Origin: Akkermansiaceae bacterium
GTDB taxonomy: Bacteria > Verrucomicrobiota > Verrucomicrobiia > Verrucomicrobiales > Akkermansiaceae
DNA: 40,560 bases
Direction: 5' to 3'
Assembly: GCA_015062015.1 (NCBI GenBank)
Contig: SUVM01000004.1
Span: 1 to 40,560, forward strand
Shown: in pieces, positions 9,314 through 18,950 of the stretch
Layout: each line of letters starts with the position of its first letter
Position numbering within the stretch: position 1 is the stretch's first letter
The notes under the pieces: generated by a model
What the model was told of the DNA's origin: nothing
The model's database searches: none
The model's input: only the letters and a program-made list of their open reading frames with translations
Translations under genes and position numbers: made by a program

Positions 9314-9342
9314 TTGAAATATCTGCAAACATAAAATAAAAT
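9314..9342 (+). promoter_or_regulatory. Promoter TTGAAA-17-TAAAAT, 10 nt before ATG 9353
   Basis: -35 at 9314-9319, -10 at 9337-9342. Confidence 0.5.
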
Positions 9343-9352
9343 CCCCATCAGG

Positions 9353-11023
9353 ATGAGTGCGGAGCACAACAGCAAACACAAGGGTAATACCGTTCCCGGC
9401 ATCTTTAACTGGAAGATGGTAAGAAAAGCACTGCGTGCTGCCGAAGAAGGCGTGTATTGCTGGAACCTCCAAACCGACGAGATATTTTACACCGAGCAAT
9501 GCCTGCGGATGATGGGCTTGCCTTTCAACGAATGGGCCCCCAACATCTTTACCGAGGCAGAGCAAACCATCCACCCCGAAGACAGGCAATTCTTCATCAA
9601 CACCGTACAAAAATATTTAGGGCGCCCCACGGTTGCCCCGTTGCGCGTAGAAGTACGCTTGCTCAACCTGCGCTCGCGCGGTTGGCGGTGGATACGCGTT
9701 AACGGCTTACTGGAGCATGACAAAAACAAAGAAGCACGGCAACTTGTCGGCGTATGGGTGGATATTACCCGCCGCAAAATGGCAGATTTGCATGCCATGG
9801 AAGACCGCGACCTCTTCCGCAACCTTATCAACTTTCTGCCCGACAACATCTACTACAAAAACCGAGAGTCCCGTTTTGTAATGGCAAACGAGGCTACGGC
9901 CAAGAAAATGGGCGTTAATACGCCCTCCGACCTCATCGGTTGCAAAGATACACACTTTTTTGCAGACGAAACCACCAGCGTAGCCCGCAGCGAAGAGTTA
10001 GAAATCATGCGCACCGGGGTACCCATCACCAACCGCATCCATCAGGAGAGCTGGAAGGATGGCGAAAGCTCTTGGTGCCGTCTCTCTAAATTCCCTTGGT
10101 ATGATGCACACGGCAACATCAAGGGCATTGTTGGTATCTCCTCCGATGTAACGGAGCTGATTAAAACGCAGCAACGCTACCGCCGCCTTGCCGAGCAATT
10201 GGACGAACGCAACCGAGCTCTGGAAAAAGAAATCTCCCTGGCCAGAGAGATTCAGCACGCCCTGCAACCGTTGCGTATCCCGGACCGCAAATGGACGGAT
10301 GCCACCGGCAACACCAGGCGCATTGCACGCTTCCACCATGTATACATGCCCTGCACCGGCGTAGCCGGAGATTGCTTTGCCGTATTTCCGGTAGGAGACT
10401 CCGGCGTAGGTATGCTGATATGTGATGTCATGGGGCATGGAGTACGCGCAGCGCTGATAGCATCTATGCTAAGGGGGCTTATGGAACAAGTGTCTACCTT
10501 GGCAGATACACCCGGATTGCTGCTTTCCTCCCTCAACCGCCAATTATTCCGCATCTTCAGTCAGGCCAATATCACCATGTTTGCATCGGCCTGTTATGTG
10601 TACTTGGATTTGGATAAACGAAGGCTCACCCTCTCCGGCGCGGGGCACCCTGCCCCCATCATCCTGAGTGCCGAAGGCCGAGCCATCTTACCGCCCATAC
10701 CGCGCTCACCGGCCTTGGGGCTATTAGATACAGCCCTATATCGGGAAAGCGAAATTGCGCTCGAACCCGGCATGAAACTCATGCTCTACACCGACGGATT
10801 ATACGAAGCCAGCAATGCGCAGGGAGAAGAAATGGGGGTACAACGCATCATGAGCTTCCTGCAACACCGCATGCCGCAGAACATCAAAGAGATGATAGAT
10901 ATATCCCTTGCCGGTATGCACCAGTTTACCGGCTCTACCAAACAAGATGACGATATATGCCTCTTGGGTATGGAATTTATAGAAGAAGCGGCAGAAATGA
11001 ATACGGAAACGCAAAATCCGTAA
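9353..11023 (+). CDS. PAS-domain sensor with SpoIIE/RsbU-type PP2C phosphatase domain
   Basis: PAS signatures (WRWIRVNGLLEHDKNKEARQLVGVWVDITRRK; VGISSDVTELIK) and PP2C features (GVAGDCFAVFPVGDSGVGMLICDVMGHGVRAALIASMLRG, LYTDGLYEASN, QDDDICLLGM). Confidence 0.88.
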   Translation: MSAEHNSKHKGNTVPGIFNWKMVRKALRAAEEGVYCWNLQTDEIFYTEQCLRMMGLPFNEWAPNIFTEAEQTIHPEDRQFFINTVQKYLGRPTVAPLRVEVRLLNLRSRGWRWIRVNGLLEHDKNKEARQLVGVWVDITRRKMADLHAMEDRDLFRNLINFLPDNIYYKNRESRFVMANEATAKKMGVNTPSDLIGCKDTHFFADETTSVARSEELEIMRTGVPITNRIHQESWKDGESSWCRLSKFPWYDAHGNIKGIVGISSDVTELIKTQQRYRRLAEQLDERNRALEKEISLAREIQHALQPLRIPDRKWTDATGNTRRIARFHHVYMPCTGVAGDCFAVFPVGDSGVGMLICDVMGHGVRAALIASMLRGLMEQVSTLADTPGLLLSSLNRQLFRIFSQANITMFASACYVYLDLDKRRLTLSGAGHPAPIILSAEGRAILPPIPRSPALGLLDTALYRESEIALEPGMKLMLYTDGLYEASNAQGEEMGVQRIMSFLQHRMPQNIKEMIDISLAGMHQFTGSTKQDDDICLLGMEFIEEAAEMNTETQNP

Positions 11024-11131
11024 AAAAAGCTGTTTTTTTGCAGTAAAACCCAAAAAAAAGATTGCAATCACGCGGGATTCAGGATAGTCTAAGAACAGTT
11101 ACATAAAATCTCTTTACTAAGATTACAACAT

Positions 11132-12601
11132 ATGGAAGACAGCAAACAGGGGGGCGATACGCCCTTTGACCTTACCGAGCTGACCGGTTTCCGGTTTGGA
11201 CCCGCTTGGGCTAAACCGGGGGCTGATACTGCATCTACTCTACCGACTATGCACACCTTTGAACGAGGCGAACGCCGCAGTGGTTCCAAACGTGGGGCAT
11301 TTGACCGCGAGCCTCGCTTCAGCACCCCCGATGGTGCGCAAAACGCTAAACGCCCATTCCGCAAAGACGGAGGACGCCGCCCCGAGCGTGGCAACCGAGA
11401 TGCCCGCACAGAGCGCCCCAAGCGCGAGCTGCCCGCCCCGGCAGAAGGCTACCGTGTAGAGCTGCGTCCCACCAACGGCATTTTAGAAATCTTCAGCAAA
11501 GAGATTCAAAAACAGAAGCGCGCCCTCTCCCTCTTGGATTTATCGCGCATCGTCATGGCGGGCAAAGATCGCTATGATTTGGTGTTCATGAAATTGGAGA
11601 ACGGCAATATGCTCATCCACTCCACCAAGGAAGACGGTGCATGCTGGCTGACAGAGGCAGAAGCCATCTCTTACATGTGGAACGCCCCGTGGTTTGCCGA
11701 GCTTTATACCGAAGAAGAGGTGGAAACCGAAGCCCCCAAAGGCAATTTTACCGCTATTGCCGTGTGCCAACTGGGCGGAGAAATTGTAGGGCCCGTCAAC
11801 TGGCACGGCTACCAAGCCGCCCTCATGAACCTCTACCGCTCTAAATATGCCAATATGGCGCTCGATGCATTCAAAAACCGCATCACCTTAGACAAAACCG
11901 AGGAAACCATTGCCACTTGGCTGAGCAGCGCCGGCAAAAAGAAAGTGTGGAAACCCACCCGAGAAGGAGCCGAAGAAATCCTGTTGGAAGACACCAAAGC
12001 AGTGGAAGCGGACTTTGTTGCCAACCATTACAACACCGTATATGAGACGGTAGATAAAGTATTTATCAACGGTGCTACCCCCCGCAAGAAACTTTCCCCC
12101 GGTATAGCAGCCCACCAAGCCACCTTGTCGGACCGCACACGCCGCTCTCCGCAAATGCTTATCCCCAACCTTTGCCATGGGTTAGCCCGCCACCACATGC
12201 CCATTTATAAGTGGCAAGGCAACCACTACACCGGCCCGAGCCGCGTACGCAGTATACCCGAGGACACCGTATTGGCAGACCGCATGATGGCCATTGTAAA
12301 CTGGAGCAAAGAGAACTCCGGCAAAAAGGTGGAGGCCATGTTTGCAGAGCTCTCCGGGGTACCTGCCGGTACGGATGAAGAAAGCAAAAAGGCGGCATCC
12401 GATGCCTATGCTCCTTTTGCCGCAGACATGATTTGGTTGTTGGAGCAGGGATTTATTGTCGTAACGAGCGACAACTCCATTTGGTACCCCAAGGGAGAAG
12501 CTGCCCCTACCCCCGCCAAACCGGAGCCCCGCAAACGCCACAACAAGCGTAAAGCTACGGCAAAAAAGACGCAGGACGAAGCCCCGAAGCCGGAGGCATA
12601 A
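11132..12601 (+). CDS. Conserved-looking protein of unknown function with low-complexity basic N-terminus
   Basis: 489-aa ORF; Arg/Lys-rich 50-110 region (GDRRPERGNRDARTERPKRE-like), structured core, Lys/Pro-rich tail (KPEPRKRHNKRKATAKK). Confidence 0.8.
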   Translation: MEDSKQGGDTPFDLTELTGFRFGPAWAKPGADTASTLPTMHTFERGERRSGSKRGAFDREPRFSTPDGAQNAKRPFRKDGGRRPERGNRDARTERPKRELPAPAEGYRVELRPTNGILEIFSKEIQKQKRALSLLDLSRIVMAGKDRYDLVFMKLENGNMLIHSTKEDGACWLTEAEAISYMWNAPWFAELYTEEEVETEAPKGNFTAIAVCQLGGEIVGPVNWHGYQAALMNLYRSKYANMALDAFKNRITLDKTEETIATWLSSAGKKKVWKPTREGAEEILLEDTKAVEADFVANHYNTVYETVDKVFINGATPRKKLSPGIAAHQATLSDRTRRSPQMLIPNLCHGLARHHMPIYKWQGNHYTGPSRVRSIPEDTVLADRMMAIVNWSKENSGKKVEAMFAELSGVPAGTDEESKKAASDAYAPFAADMIWLLEQGFIVVTSDNSIWYPKGEAAPTPAKPEPRKRHNKRKATAKKTQDEAPKPEA

Positions 12602-12637
12602 ATAAAAATAGCTCATCCGGTTTAACGTACCAATTTA

Positions 12638-12670
12638 AAGCCCGGTTTCTTATACGAAACCGGGCTTATT
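12638..12670 (+). terminator. Rho-independent terminator
   Basis: AAGCCCGGTTTC ttatac GAAACCGGGCTT then atttctttg-like T-rich tail. Confidence 0.75.
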
Positions 12671-12719
12671 CTTTGCTTAAAACGCATCACATGAAGCCGC
12701 AATTCTTGTGTATAATCAC

Positions 12720-12748
12720 TTGCCCGCAGAGCCCCGGTATGGTACAAT
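12720..12748 (+). promoter_or_regulatory. Promoter of menD: TTGCCC-17-TACAAT, 6 nt before ATG
   Basis: -35 at 12720-12725, -10 at 12743-12748, ATG at 12755. Confidence 0.6.
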
Positions 12749-12754
12749 ACCTGC

Positions 12755-14380
12755 ATGGTAACGCAAGCAAGAATCAGTAAAACTCCGGTTGTACGGGAAT
12801 TGGCAGCCCTCATGCAAGAGCATGGGGTAACACGTTGCGTGTTATGCCCCGGCAGCCGCAATGCGCCGCTCTGTGCCACATTCTGTGCATTACCGCTGTT
12901 CGAATGCCGCTATGTTACGGACGAGCGAAGTGCCGGCTTTGCGGCATTAGGTTGGGCAGCACAGGCACAAGCACCTGTTGCAGTGTGCGTTACCTCGGGC
13001 TCTGCCGTGCTCAACCTACACCCTGCCGTGGCAGAAGCATACTACCGCCATATCCCTCTATTGGTACTCTCTGCAGACAGACCGGCGGCTTGGATAGGCC
13101 AACAAGATGGGCAAACATTACCCCAACCCGGCGTATTCGGGGCACTGGTACGCGCAAGTGTCGACCTACCGATTGAAGATACAAACGGCTGGCGCACCAA
13201 CCGCTTGCTCAACGAAGCCTTGCTGGAGCTCAACCACCGAAACGGCGGCCCGGTGCACATCAATATTCCGCTGGCAGAGCCCCTGTTTGCAACCGATGAC
13301 ACACCTTTAGCACGCCCGCGCATTATCCGCAGAACCGAACTCGCGCGCATGAGTGCACAAGATGAACAGGAACTGCTGGAAATAGTTGCGGCACTACCCA
13401 AACGCCTCATTTTGCTTGGACAACTGGCAACTCAACCGTATTTTCCGCCGGAATTGACGCAAGACCACGCCTTCGCCATTGTGGGAGAACACCTGTGTAA
13501 CTACCCCCGGGCAGATTGTACGCGCCCGGATACCTTGGTAGGCAGAGATGCCGATTACCCGGATATTCCACCCCCGGATTTGCTGATTACCATGGGGGGC
13601 GGCATCATCTCCAAACGCCTGAAACACATGTTGCGCAATAACCCGCCCGCAGAGCACTGGCACATCAGCCCCGATGGCGAAGTTTGCGATACATTCTGCT
13701 GCCTCACTCGCGTTATAGAAGGAGACTATGCCGAATTAACCGAGTTATTGGCTGCCTTTGCCGAAGATGGTGACGAATCATACCGCAAATTGTGGCAGAC
13801 GGAGCCGGCTGCGTTCTCCGGCGGTTACTGCGGCATGACCCTGGTAGGAGAGCTGATGCGCGCCATGCCCACGCCAAGTGTTTTACACTTAGGCAATAGC
13901 TCTGCCGTGCGCTACGCTCAGCTTTTCCCGCTACAGCCCGGTATACAAATAGAATGTAATAGAGGAGTCAACGGCATAGAAGGCTCGCTCTCCACCGCTT
14001 TTGGTTATGCCTATGGCGATAAGCGACTCCAATTCATCGTTTGCGGGGATTTAAGCTTCTTTTACGATATGAACGCGCTTTGGATGCAAAACAGCCCCCC
14101 CGCCAACGTACGCATCCTCTTGTTAAACAACGGCGGCGGAGGCATTTTCAAAACCATCGGCACACCGAAATTGGATTGTGTGGAAGGCACCCACAACGCC
14201 ACAGCCGAGGCGTGGGCAAAAGACCGCGGATTCCGCTATCTCTGCACCCACCCCACAACGGATTTAACCCCGATAATGGCCGAATTAACCGGGGAATCAC
14301 CGTGCCCGATTCTGCTGGAAGCCTTTATTGACAGCAACGAAGATGCCCAAATCCTTAAACAATTTTACACGCTACACTAA
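12755..14380 (+). CDS. menD: SEPHCHC synthase (2-succinyl-5-enolpyruvyl-6-hydroxy-3-cyclohexene-1-carboxylate synthase)
   Basis: ThDP-enzyme features: [88 protein letters not shown]. Confidence 0.95.
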   Translation: MVTQARISKTPVVRELAALMQEHGVTRCVLCPGSRNAPLCATFCALPLFECRYVTDERSAGFAALGWAAQAQAPVAVCVTSGSAVLNLHPAVAEAYYRHIPLLVLSADRPAAWIGQQDGQTLPQPGVFGALVRASVDLPIEDTNGWRTNRLLNEALLELNHRNGGPVHINIPLAEPLFATDDTPLARPRIIRRTELARMSAQDEQELLEIVAALPKRLILLGQLATQPYFPPELTQDHAFAIVGEHLCNYPRADCTRPDTLVGRDADYPDIPPPDLLITMGGGIISKRLKHMLRNNPPAEHWHISPDGEVCDTFCCLTRVIEGDYAELTELLAAFAEDGDESYRKLWQTEPAAFSGGYCGMTLVGELMRAMPTPSVLHLGNSSAVRYAQLFPLQPGIQIECNRGVNGIEGSLSTAFGYAYGDKRLQFIVCGDLSFFYDMNALWMQNSPPANVRILLLNNGGGGIFKTIGTPKLDCVEGTHNATAEAWAKDRGFRYLCTHPTTDLTPIMAELTGESPCPILLEAFIDSNEDAQILKQFYTLH

Positions 14381-14385
14381 AAACC

Positions 14386-15204
14386 ATGACCAGAGAATGG
14401 ACCCCCATCCGCGAGTATAAAGAAATACTCTTTGAACAATACAACGGCATTGCTCGTATCACCATCAACCGAGAGCGCTACCGCAACGCCTTTACCCCTT
14501 TAACCACAGCAGAAATGAGCGATGCTCTGCGCCTGTGCAGAGAAATGCAAAACATTGCCGTTGTGGTACTTACCGGCGCGGGCGATGTTGCTTTTTGTGC
14601 CGGCGGAGACATGAATGTAAAAGGCTACGGCGGCTACATGGATGAGCAAGGCATCCCCCGGCTCTCTGTGTTAGATGTACAAAAACAAATACGCTCTCTG
14701 CCCAAGCCGGTAATAGCTGCCGTTAACGGTTTTGCTATAGGAGGCGGGCATGTACTGCAGGTTGTTTGTGATTTATCTATCGCATCGGAGAATGCCGTAT
14801 TCGGACAAACCGGACCGCGTGTCGGCAGCTTCGATGCGGGGTTTGGTTCTTCTTACATGGCACGCTGCATTGGGCAAAAGAAAACACGCGAAATATGGTT
14901 TCTGTGCCGCAAATACAACGCTGCCGAAGCCTTGGAAATGGGCTTGGTAAACAAAGTGGTTCCCTTAGCCCAATTGGAAGACGAATACGTTGCATGGGCA
15001 GAAGAAATGATGCAGCACTCTCCCATTGCTTTACGCATGATCAAAGCCGGCCTTAATGCAGAGCTGGATGGGCAGGCAGGCATCCAAGAATTAGCCGGGG
15101 ATGCCACCATGCTCTTCTACATGTGCGATGAAGCACACGAGGGCTCCCGTGCGTTCTTGGAAAAACGCAAACCGGATTTCTCGCAATACCCCAAAATGCC
15201 CTAA
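14386..15204 (+). CDS. menB: 1,4-dihydroxy-2-naphthoyl-CoA synthase
   Basis: Crotonase fold: [74 protein letters not shown]. Confidence 0.95.
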   Translation: MTREWTPIREYKEILFEQYNGIARITINRERYRNAFTPLTTAEMSDALRLCREMQNIAVVVLTGAGDVAFCAGGDMNVKGYGGYMDEQGIPRLSVLDVQKQIRSLPKPVIAAVNGFAIGGGHVLQVVCDLSIASENAVFGQTGPRVGSFDAGFGSSYMARCIGQKKTREIWFLCRKYNAAEALEMGLVNKVVPLAQLEDEYVAWAEEMMQHSPIALRMIKAGLNAELDGQAGIQELAGDATMLFYMCDEAHEGSRAFLEKRKPDFSQYPKMP

Positions 15205-16259
15205 TGTCCGCTACAGATGCAGAACGACTCATGCACCTACCACCTCAGCTGAAATTGAGGTGGCAGCACCGTGTTTTGCATTTTCGCACACCTGCCGCCA
15301 CATCTCGCGGCACCCTCAGTGCGCGTAGCACTTACACTATCGTGGCAAGCTTACCCGGCAGCATTGGCTATGGGGAATGCTGCACCATGCCCGGCTTGCT
15401 GCCGGAACCGCCGGAAACACAAATTGCCAACGCTTGCGCCTTGGTAGAACAGCAACACTCCGCAGAGCCATTGCGCGATGCGCCTTCGCCCATCAGATTC
15501 GGCATAGAAAGTGCCCTGTTGTCTGTTTTGGCACAGGGAAAACCACGGTGGGAAACCCCATTTACGCGCGGCGAAGTCGGCTTACCTATACACCGCTTGG
15601 TGTGGATGGCAGATACCGCCACCATGTACCGCAGCATGCAAGAGGGAATTGAACAAGGCTTTACCTGCCTTAAACTCAAAGTCGGTGCTTTACCCTTTGA
15701 GCAAGAAACAGCCCTTTTGAAGCAGGCCCGCAACGCGTTTCCGCACGCAGAAATTCGGGTAGATGCCAACGGTGCTTTTAGCCCGAACGAAGCTGCGGAC
15801 AAGTTGCAACAGTTGGCAACCATAGGGGTAAACAGCATCGAGCAGCCTATAGCCCCGGGGAATCCGGCAGCAATGCAACAGCTTTGCCGCACCTCCCCCC
15901 TGCCCATAGCATTGGACGAAGAGCTGATTGCGCACGCCTCTACCCCGCATGCCCGCCGGCTCTTACTGGAAACATTGGCCCCGGCAGCGATCGTCATTAA
16001 GCCCTCGTTACACGGCGGCCTACTTGCAGCCCGTCATTGGGCACAACTGGCAGACGAACTCGGCATAGCGTGGTGGATTAACTCTGCGCTGGAAAGCAGC
16101 ATCGGCCACACAGCCCTGGCAGAATGGTGCGGGCAATATGCCCCCGGCACCTTACATGGGCTCGGCACCGGAAAACTCTTTACGGATGATGCACCCGCCA
16201 ACATCCGCCTGCAAAACAACCGCCTGTATTACGCCTCAGCCTCTCGCACAGACTCATGA
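15204..16259 (+). CDS. menC: o-succinylbenzoate synthase (enolase superfamily)
   Basis: GYGECCTMPG, CLKLKVGA, IRVDANGAFS, NSIEQPI, ALDEELI, VIKPSLHGGL, NSALESSIG; start overlaps the menB stop (TAATG). Confidence 0.92.
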   Translation: MSATDAERLMHLPPQLKLRWQHRVLHFRTPAATSRGTLSARSTYTIVASLPGSIGYGECCTMPGLLPEPPETQIANACALVEQQHSAEPLRDAPSPIRFGIESALLSVLAQGKPRWETPFTRGEVGLPIHRLVWMADTATMYRSMQEGIEQGFTCLKLKVGALPFEQETALLKQARNAFPHAEIRVDANGAFSPNEAADKLQQLATIGVNSIEQPIAPGNPAAMQQLCRTSPLPIALDEELIAHASTPHARRLLLETLAPAAIVIKPSLHGGLLAARHWAQLADELGIAWWINSALESSIGHTALAEWCGQYAPGTLHGLGTGKLFTDDAPANIRLQNNRLYYASASRTDS

Positions 16260-16948
16260 AATTGCGTGCGTTCACCCTACTCTGTCTATTCGCCTTTTTG
16301 CTCACCCTGCACCCGGCAGCAACAACCCAATACATGATAGGCAGAATCTGCGCCCCCTCTCCATGGGGGGAATATGCTATTGTAACAGCAAGCATCCTGC
16401 TATACGCAGGGCTGATTTACTTGTATTTACAGTTATTTTGCCGCTTTCAATACAAACTGACGCAGATAGTGCAGCAAAAATACCCGGAGGCAACCCGCAA
16501 TGCACCCAAACCAAGCATGCCGAAAAAAGCTACGCTTTGTTATATCTGCATCATCGTGTTGATGTTCATTTCTGTGTTTGGTTTTATTCGCACAAAAAAC
16601 GATTTATTGAGAGAAGCCATTCAACAAAACTGGCAACACACCGCCAACATGTGCATGGCATGCGGCATTACCCATGAAAACATTTACGATATAACCACCG
16701 CTACACGCATGCCAATGGAACAGCGCGCCAAGATGCTGCGCCACATGCTGCAACAAACCGATATAGAAGCCAACAAACCCTACTTAACTACCATCTACAT
16801 GGCATGCAGCAAAACCCCTGCATCCCGTGCACTGCTGCCCGTGTTCGAAGAGTTCGGCATCCCGGGTCAATTAAACCACATATCCGGGGCAAACATCAAA
16901 ACACCCAATAAGGACGGTGCCGCCATCAGAGGCCAGCTGCAGATGTAG
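16256..16948 (+). CDS. Putative membrane protein, unknown function
   Basis: 230 aa, ATGA overlap with menC, two or three hydrophobic segments; its 3' end overlaps the convergent ORF by about 82 bp. Confidence 0.6.
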   Translation: MKLRAFTLLCLFAFLLTLHPAATTQYMIGRICAPSPWGEYAIVTASILLYAGLIYLYLQLFCRFQYKLTQIVQQKYPEATRNAPKPSMPKKATLCYICIIVLMFISVFGFIRTKNDLLREAIQQNWQHTANMCMACGITHENIYDITTATRMPMEQRAKMLRHMLQQTDIEANKPYLTTIYMACSKTPASRALLPVFEEFGIPGQLNHISGANIKTPNKDGAAIRGQLQM

Positions 16949-17697
16949 CTCAACGGCTGAGCATATTTATCTCGCAAAACACTCAACACATGCACGGCAG
17001 CACAACCAATACATACGGCACAGTAAAACTCGTGCTCGTAGTCAACCGCATCGTGCGCCAAAATGGAATATAAACTCGTTACAAACACTAAAGCAAGCCC
17101 CAGCGATAATGCCCCGCCGGGAATATGCGGATAGCGCGTTTTCTCTGCCCGTATCACATTAAACAGGAAAAACAACGCTATCAGGCACCACAAGTGCTTG
17201 TTAAACAACATATGCAGCGGCGAAAACCGAAAACCGTAATAATACGCCGGCACCGCGCAAGCAAAAACAAACGCCGCAGATACCAGCAACTCCTTTATAA
17301 ACGGAATCCGCTTCAGCAAGGGCATGTGTGCCGCTAATGCAAACACCAGGGGTATCGCAAAAAAAGCTATCAAAAACTTACCCACGCAAAACAACAGGAG
17401 CCACATCGTGGCTAATAAAGCACAAAACGATACCAATAACAACAAAAAGGCATGCCCTCTATAATACTCCGCATAAGCTGTCTCCCGGCCGGACAACGAA
17501 CGCAGCACACGCGTTGTGAGCGTATACACCCACGTCATCGCAAACAGCAACATGAGCGGACCGAACGTCAGCAGCGGTATCCGGAATAAAGCCGCTATCA
17601 ATACACCCCAACTTAACGCCACTAACGAAACATCCACCCCCCACAGTGCAAACAGCATCCACCATGGTTGTATGATTCGTTCTGAAGTCGTTGTCAC
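16867..17697 (-). CDS. Polytopic membrane protein, possibly a degenerate UbiA-like homologue
   Basis: Seven to nine hydrophobic segments. Probable GTG start at 17697 (VTTTSERIIQPWWML); the longest ORF reaches 17733. Confidence 0.7.
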   Translation of the reverse strand: MTTTSERIIQPWWMLFALWGVDVSLVALSWGVLIAALFRIPLLTFGPLMLLFAMTWVYTLTTRVLRSLSGRETAYAEYYRGHAFLLLLVSFCALLATMWLLLFCVGKFLIAFFAIPLVFALAAHMPLLKRIPFIKELLVSAAFVFACAVPAYYYGFRFSPLHMLFNKHLWCLIALFFLFNVIRAEKTRYPHIPGGALSLGLALVFVTSLYSILAHDAVDYEHEFYCAVCIGCAAVHVLSVLRDKYAQPLSYICSWPLMAAPSLLGVLMFAPDMWFN

Positions 17698-17704
17698 TTT
17701 CCAC

Positions 17705-17733
17705 AGTCTGCACCTAACCAACCTATTTTTCAA
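17705..17733 (-). promoter_or_regulatory. Promoter TTGAAA-17-CAGACT, 7 nt before GTG 17697
   Basis: -10 rc at 17705-17710, -35 rc at 17728-17733; weak -10. Confidence 0.35.
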
Positions 17734-17804
17734 GTCTTCAACCTGTCATGTTTACGCCGAATCAGCGTGCTGACATATTGGCACTCGGAAGTCACGAATT
17801 CTGC

Positions 17805-17834
17805 TTGCCATACCTCTTATCAATAAGATATAAT
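17805..17834 (+). promoter_or_regulatory. Promoter TTGCCA-18-TATAAT, 7 nt before ATG 17842
   Basis: -35 at 17805-17810, -10 at 17829-17834. Confidence 0.6.
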
Positions 17835-17841
17835 ACCGCGC

Positions 17842-18438
17842 ATGGAATGGAACAATAAATTCATGACACTGCTGTACAACACAGTAGAGCGTTATCATGA
17901 GCGTCCTAATACACCGGTGGAATCATTCTTTTTGCCGGAAGAAGCACAATTTTTGGTAGAAATAGGCTACACCCCGGCAGAGATGCATGCCTATGTACAG
18001 GAATACGCCACCTGCGGGGATCCCTCCCCAAGCACCATTTTATTGATTGCCGCCACGCGACGCAGCTTTTTTGTTACCTCCCAGCGTGGAATCTCCGGCA
18101 ACGCCAAACCCTTAACAGAGGAAGATTTGCCGGATGAAAACGATGATTACCAAGGCATACCGTATCTGCCGAGAATGATACGCAAAGCGGAAGCCAAATT
18201 GCACGGAACGCTGGGAGACGGTCTTATGTATTTTTGTGCAAAAGACCGAGAGTTTTTAAGAAACCACGGCAACATTCACCCGGCAGACTTTTTGCATTTG
18301 ACTTGGGCCGCTCACGGAGATAAGCAAAAAATGATTACCACCGTCATCAACGCCATGCGACAAATGCAGGCAGAATCCCCGCAAAAGAAAATACGGCACA
18401 TGCCCGATGCCGTGCAAAGTGAACTCCAATTAGACTGA
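17842..18438 (+). CDS. DUF5069-like protein
   Basis: LPRMIRKAEAKLHGTLGDGLMYFCAKDREFLRNHGNIHPADFL resembles the DUF5069 core (LxRxIDKxRAxLxGxLGxY...DxxFLxFxGI). Confidence 0.65.
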   Translation: MEWNNKFMTLLYNTVERYHERPNTPVESFFLPEEAQFLVEIGYTPAEMHAYVQEYATCGDPSPSTILLIAATRRSFFVTSQRGISGNAKPLTEEDLPDENDDYQGIPYLPRMIRKAEAKLHGTLGDGLMYFCAKDREFLRNHGNIHPADFLHLTWAAHGDKQKMITTVINAMRQMQAESPQKKIRHMPDAVQSELQLD

Positions 18439-18448
18439 TTGCGCGCCT

Positions 18449-18925
18449 ATGCCTGCCCACCCTCAATCGCAGATTCCGACGACACCGCACGTTACAACAG
18501 AGCCGCAGCGCCTGGCGTTGGAGCAAATGTCGGAGCAGCTGATTACAAAACTCAACAAAATGGTTGAGGAGCAAGAGAAACGAGCCCGGGAGTTTGCACA
18601 GCACCGCCATTCTCTCTCCTCTCTGCCCACTGCCGCAACATTGCCCGAAAAACCGCAGCTCCCCACGCCCCCTGCCCCCCAAGTGCCTCCAATCTCTACT
18701 GCCACTTATACACAACCGGAGCTTATTGCCCAGCCGCAAACGCCGATACCACCTCTACCTACCCCGCAACAACGGACTCGCTATCAACAACCAACAGCAA
18801 AACAGAAACACCCGAAGACACGCAAAAATTCCGCACCTCAACAACAACAAGAAAGCGAAGGCATTAGTGCCGGCACCATCATCTTTGTTCTTGCTATCAT
18901 CTTTGTACTACTCAAAGGCTGCTAA
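18449..18925 (+). CDS. Pro/Gln-rich, C-terminally tail-anchored small protein
   Basis: 158 aa; low-complexity middle; C-terminal GTIIFVLAIIFVLLKGC. Confidence 0.55.
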   Translation: MPAHPQSQIPTTPHVTTEPQRLALEQMSEQLITKLNKMVEEQEKRAREFAQHRHSLSSLPTAATLPEKPQLPTPPAPQVPPISTATYTQPELIAQPQTPIPPLPTPQQRTRYQQPTAKQKHPKTRKNSAPQQQQESEGISAGTIIFVLAIIFVLLKGC

Positions 18926-18950
18926 TTTCAATTTTATTTCCTTATTCATT

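Noticed and set aside
18564-18950. Extended N-terminus of the MFP ORF (start at 18564)
   Set aside because: Overlaps 18449-18925 in another frame; ATG 18951 yields a proper signal peptide and lipobox.
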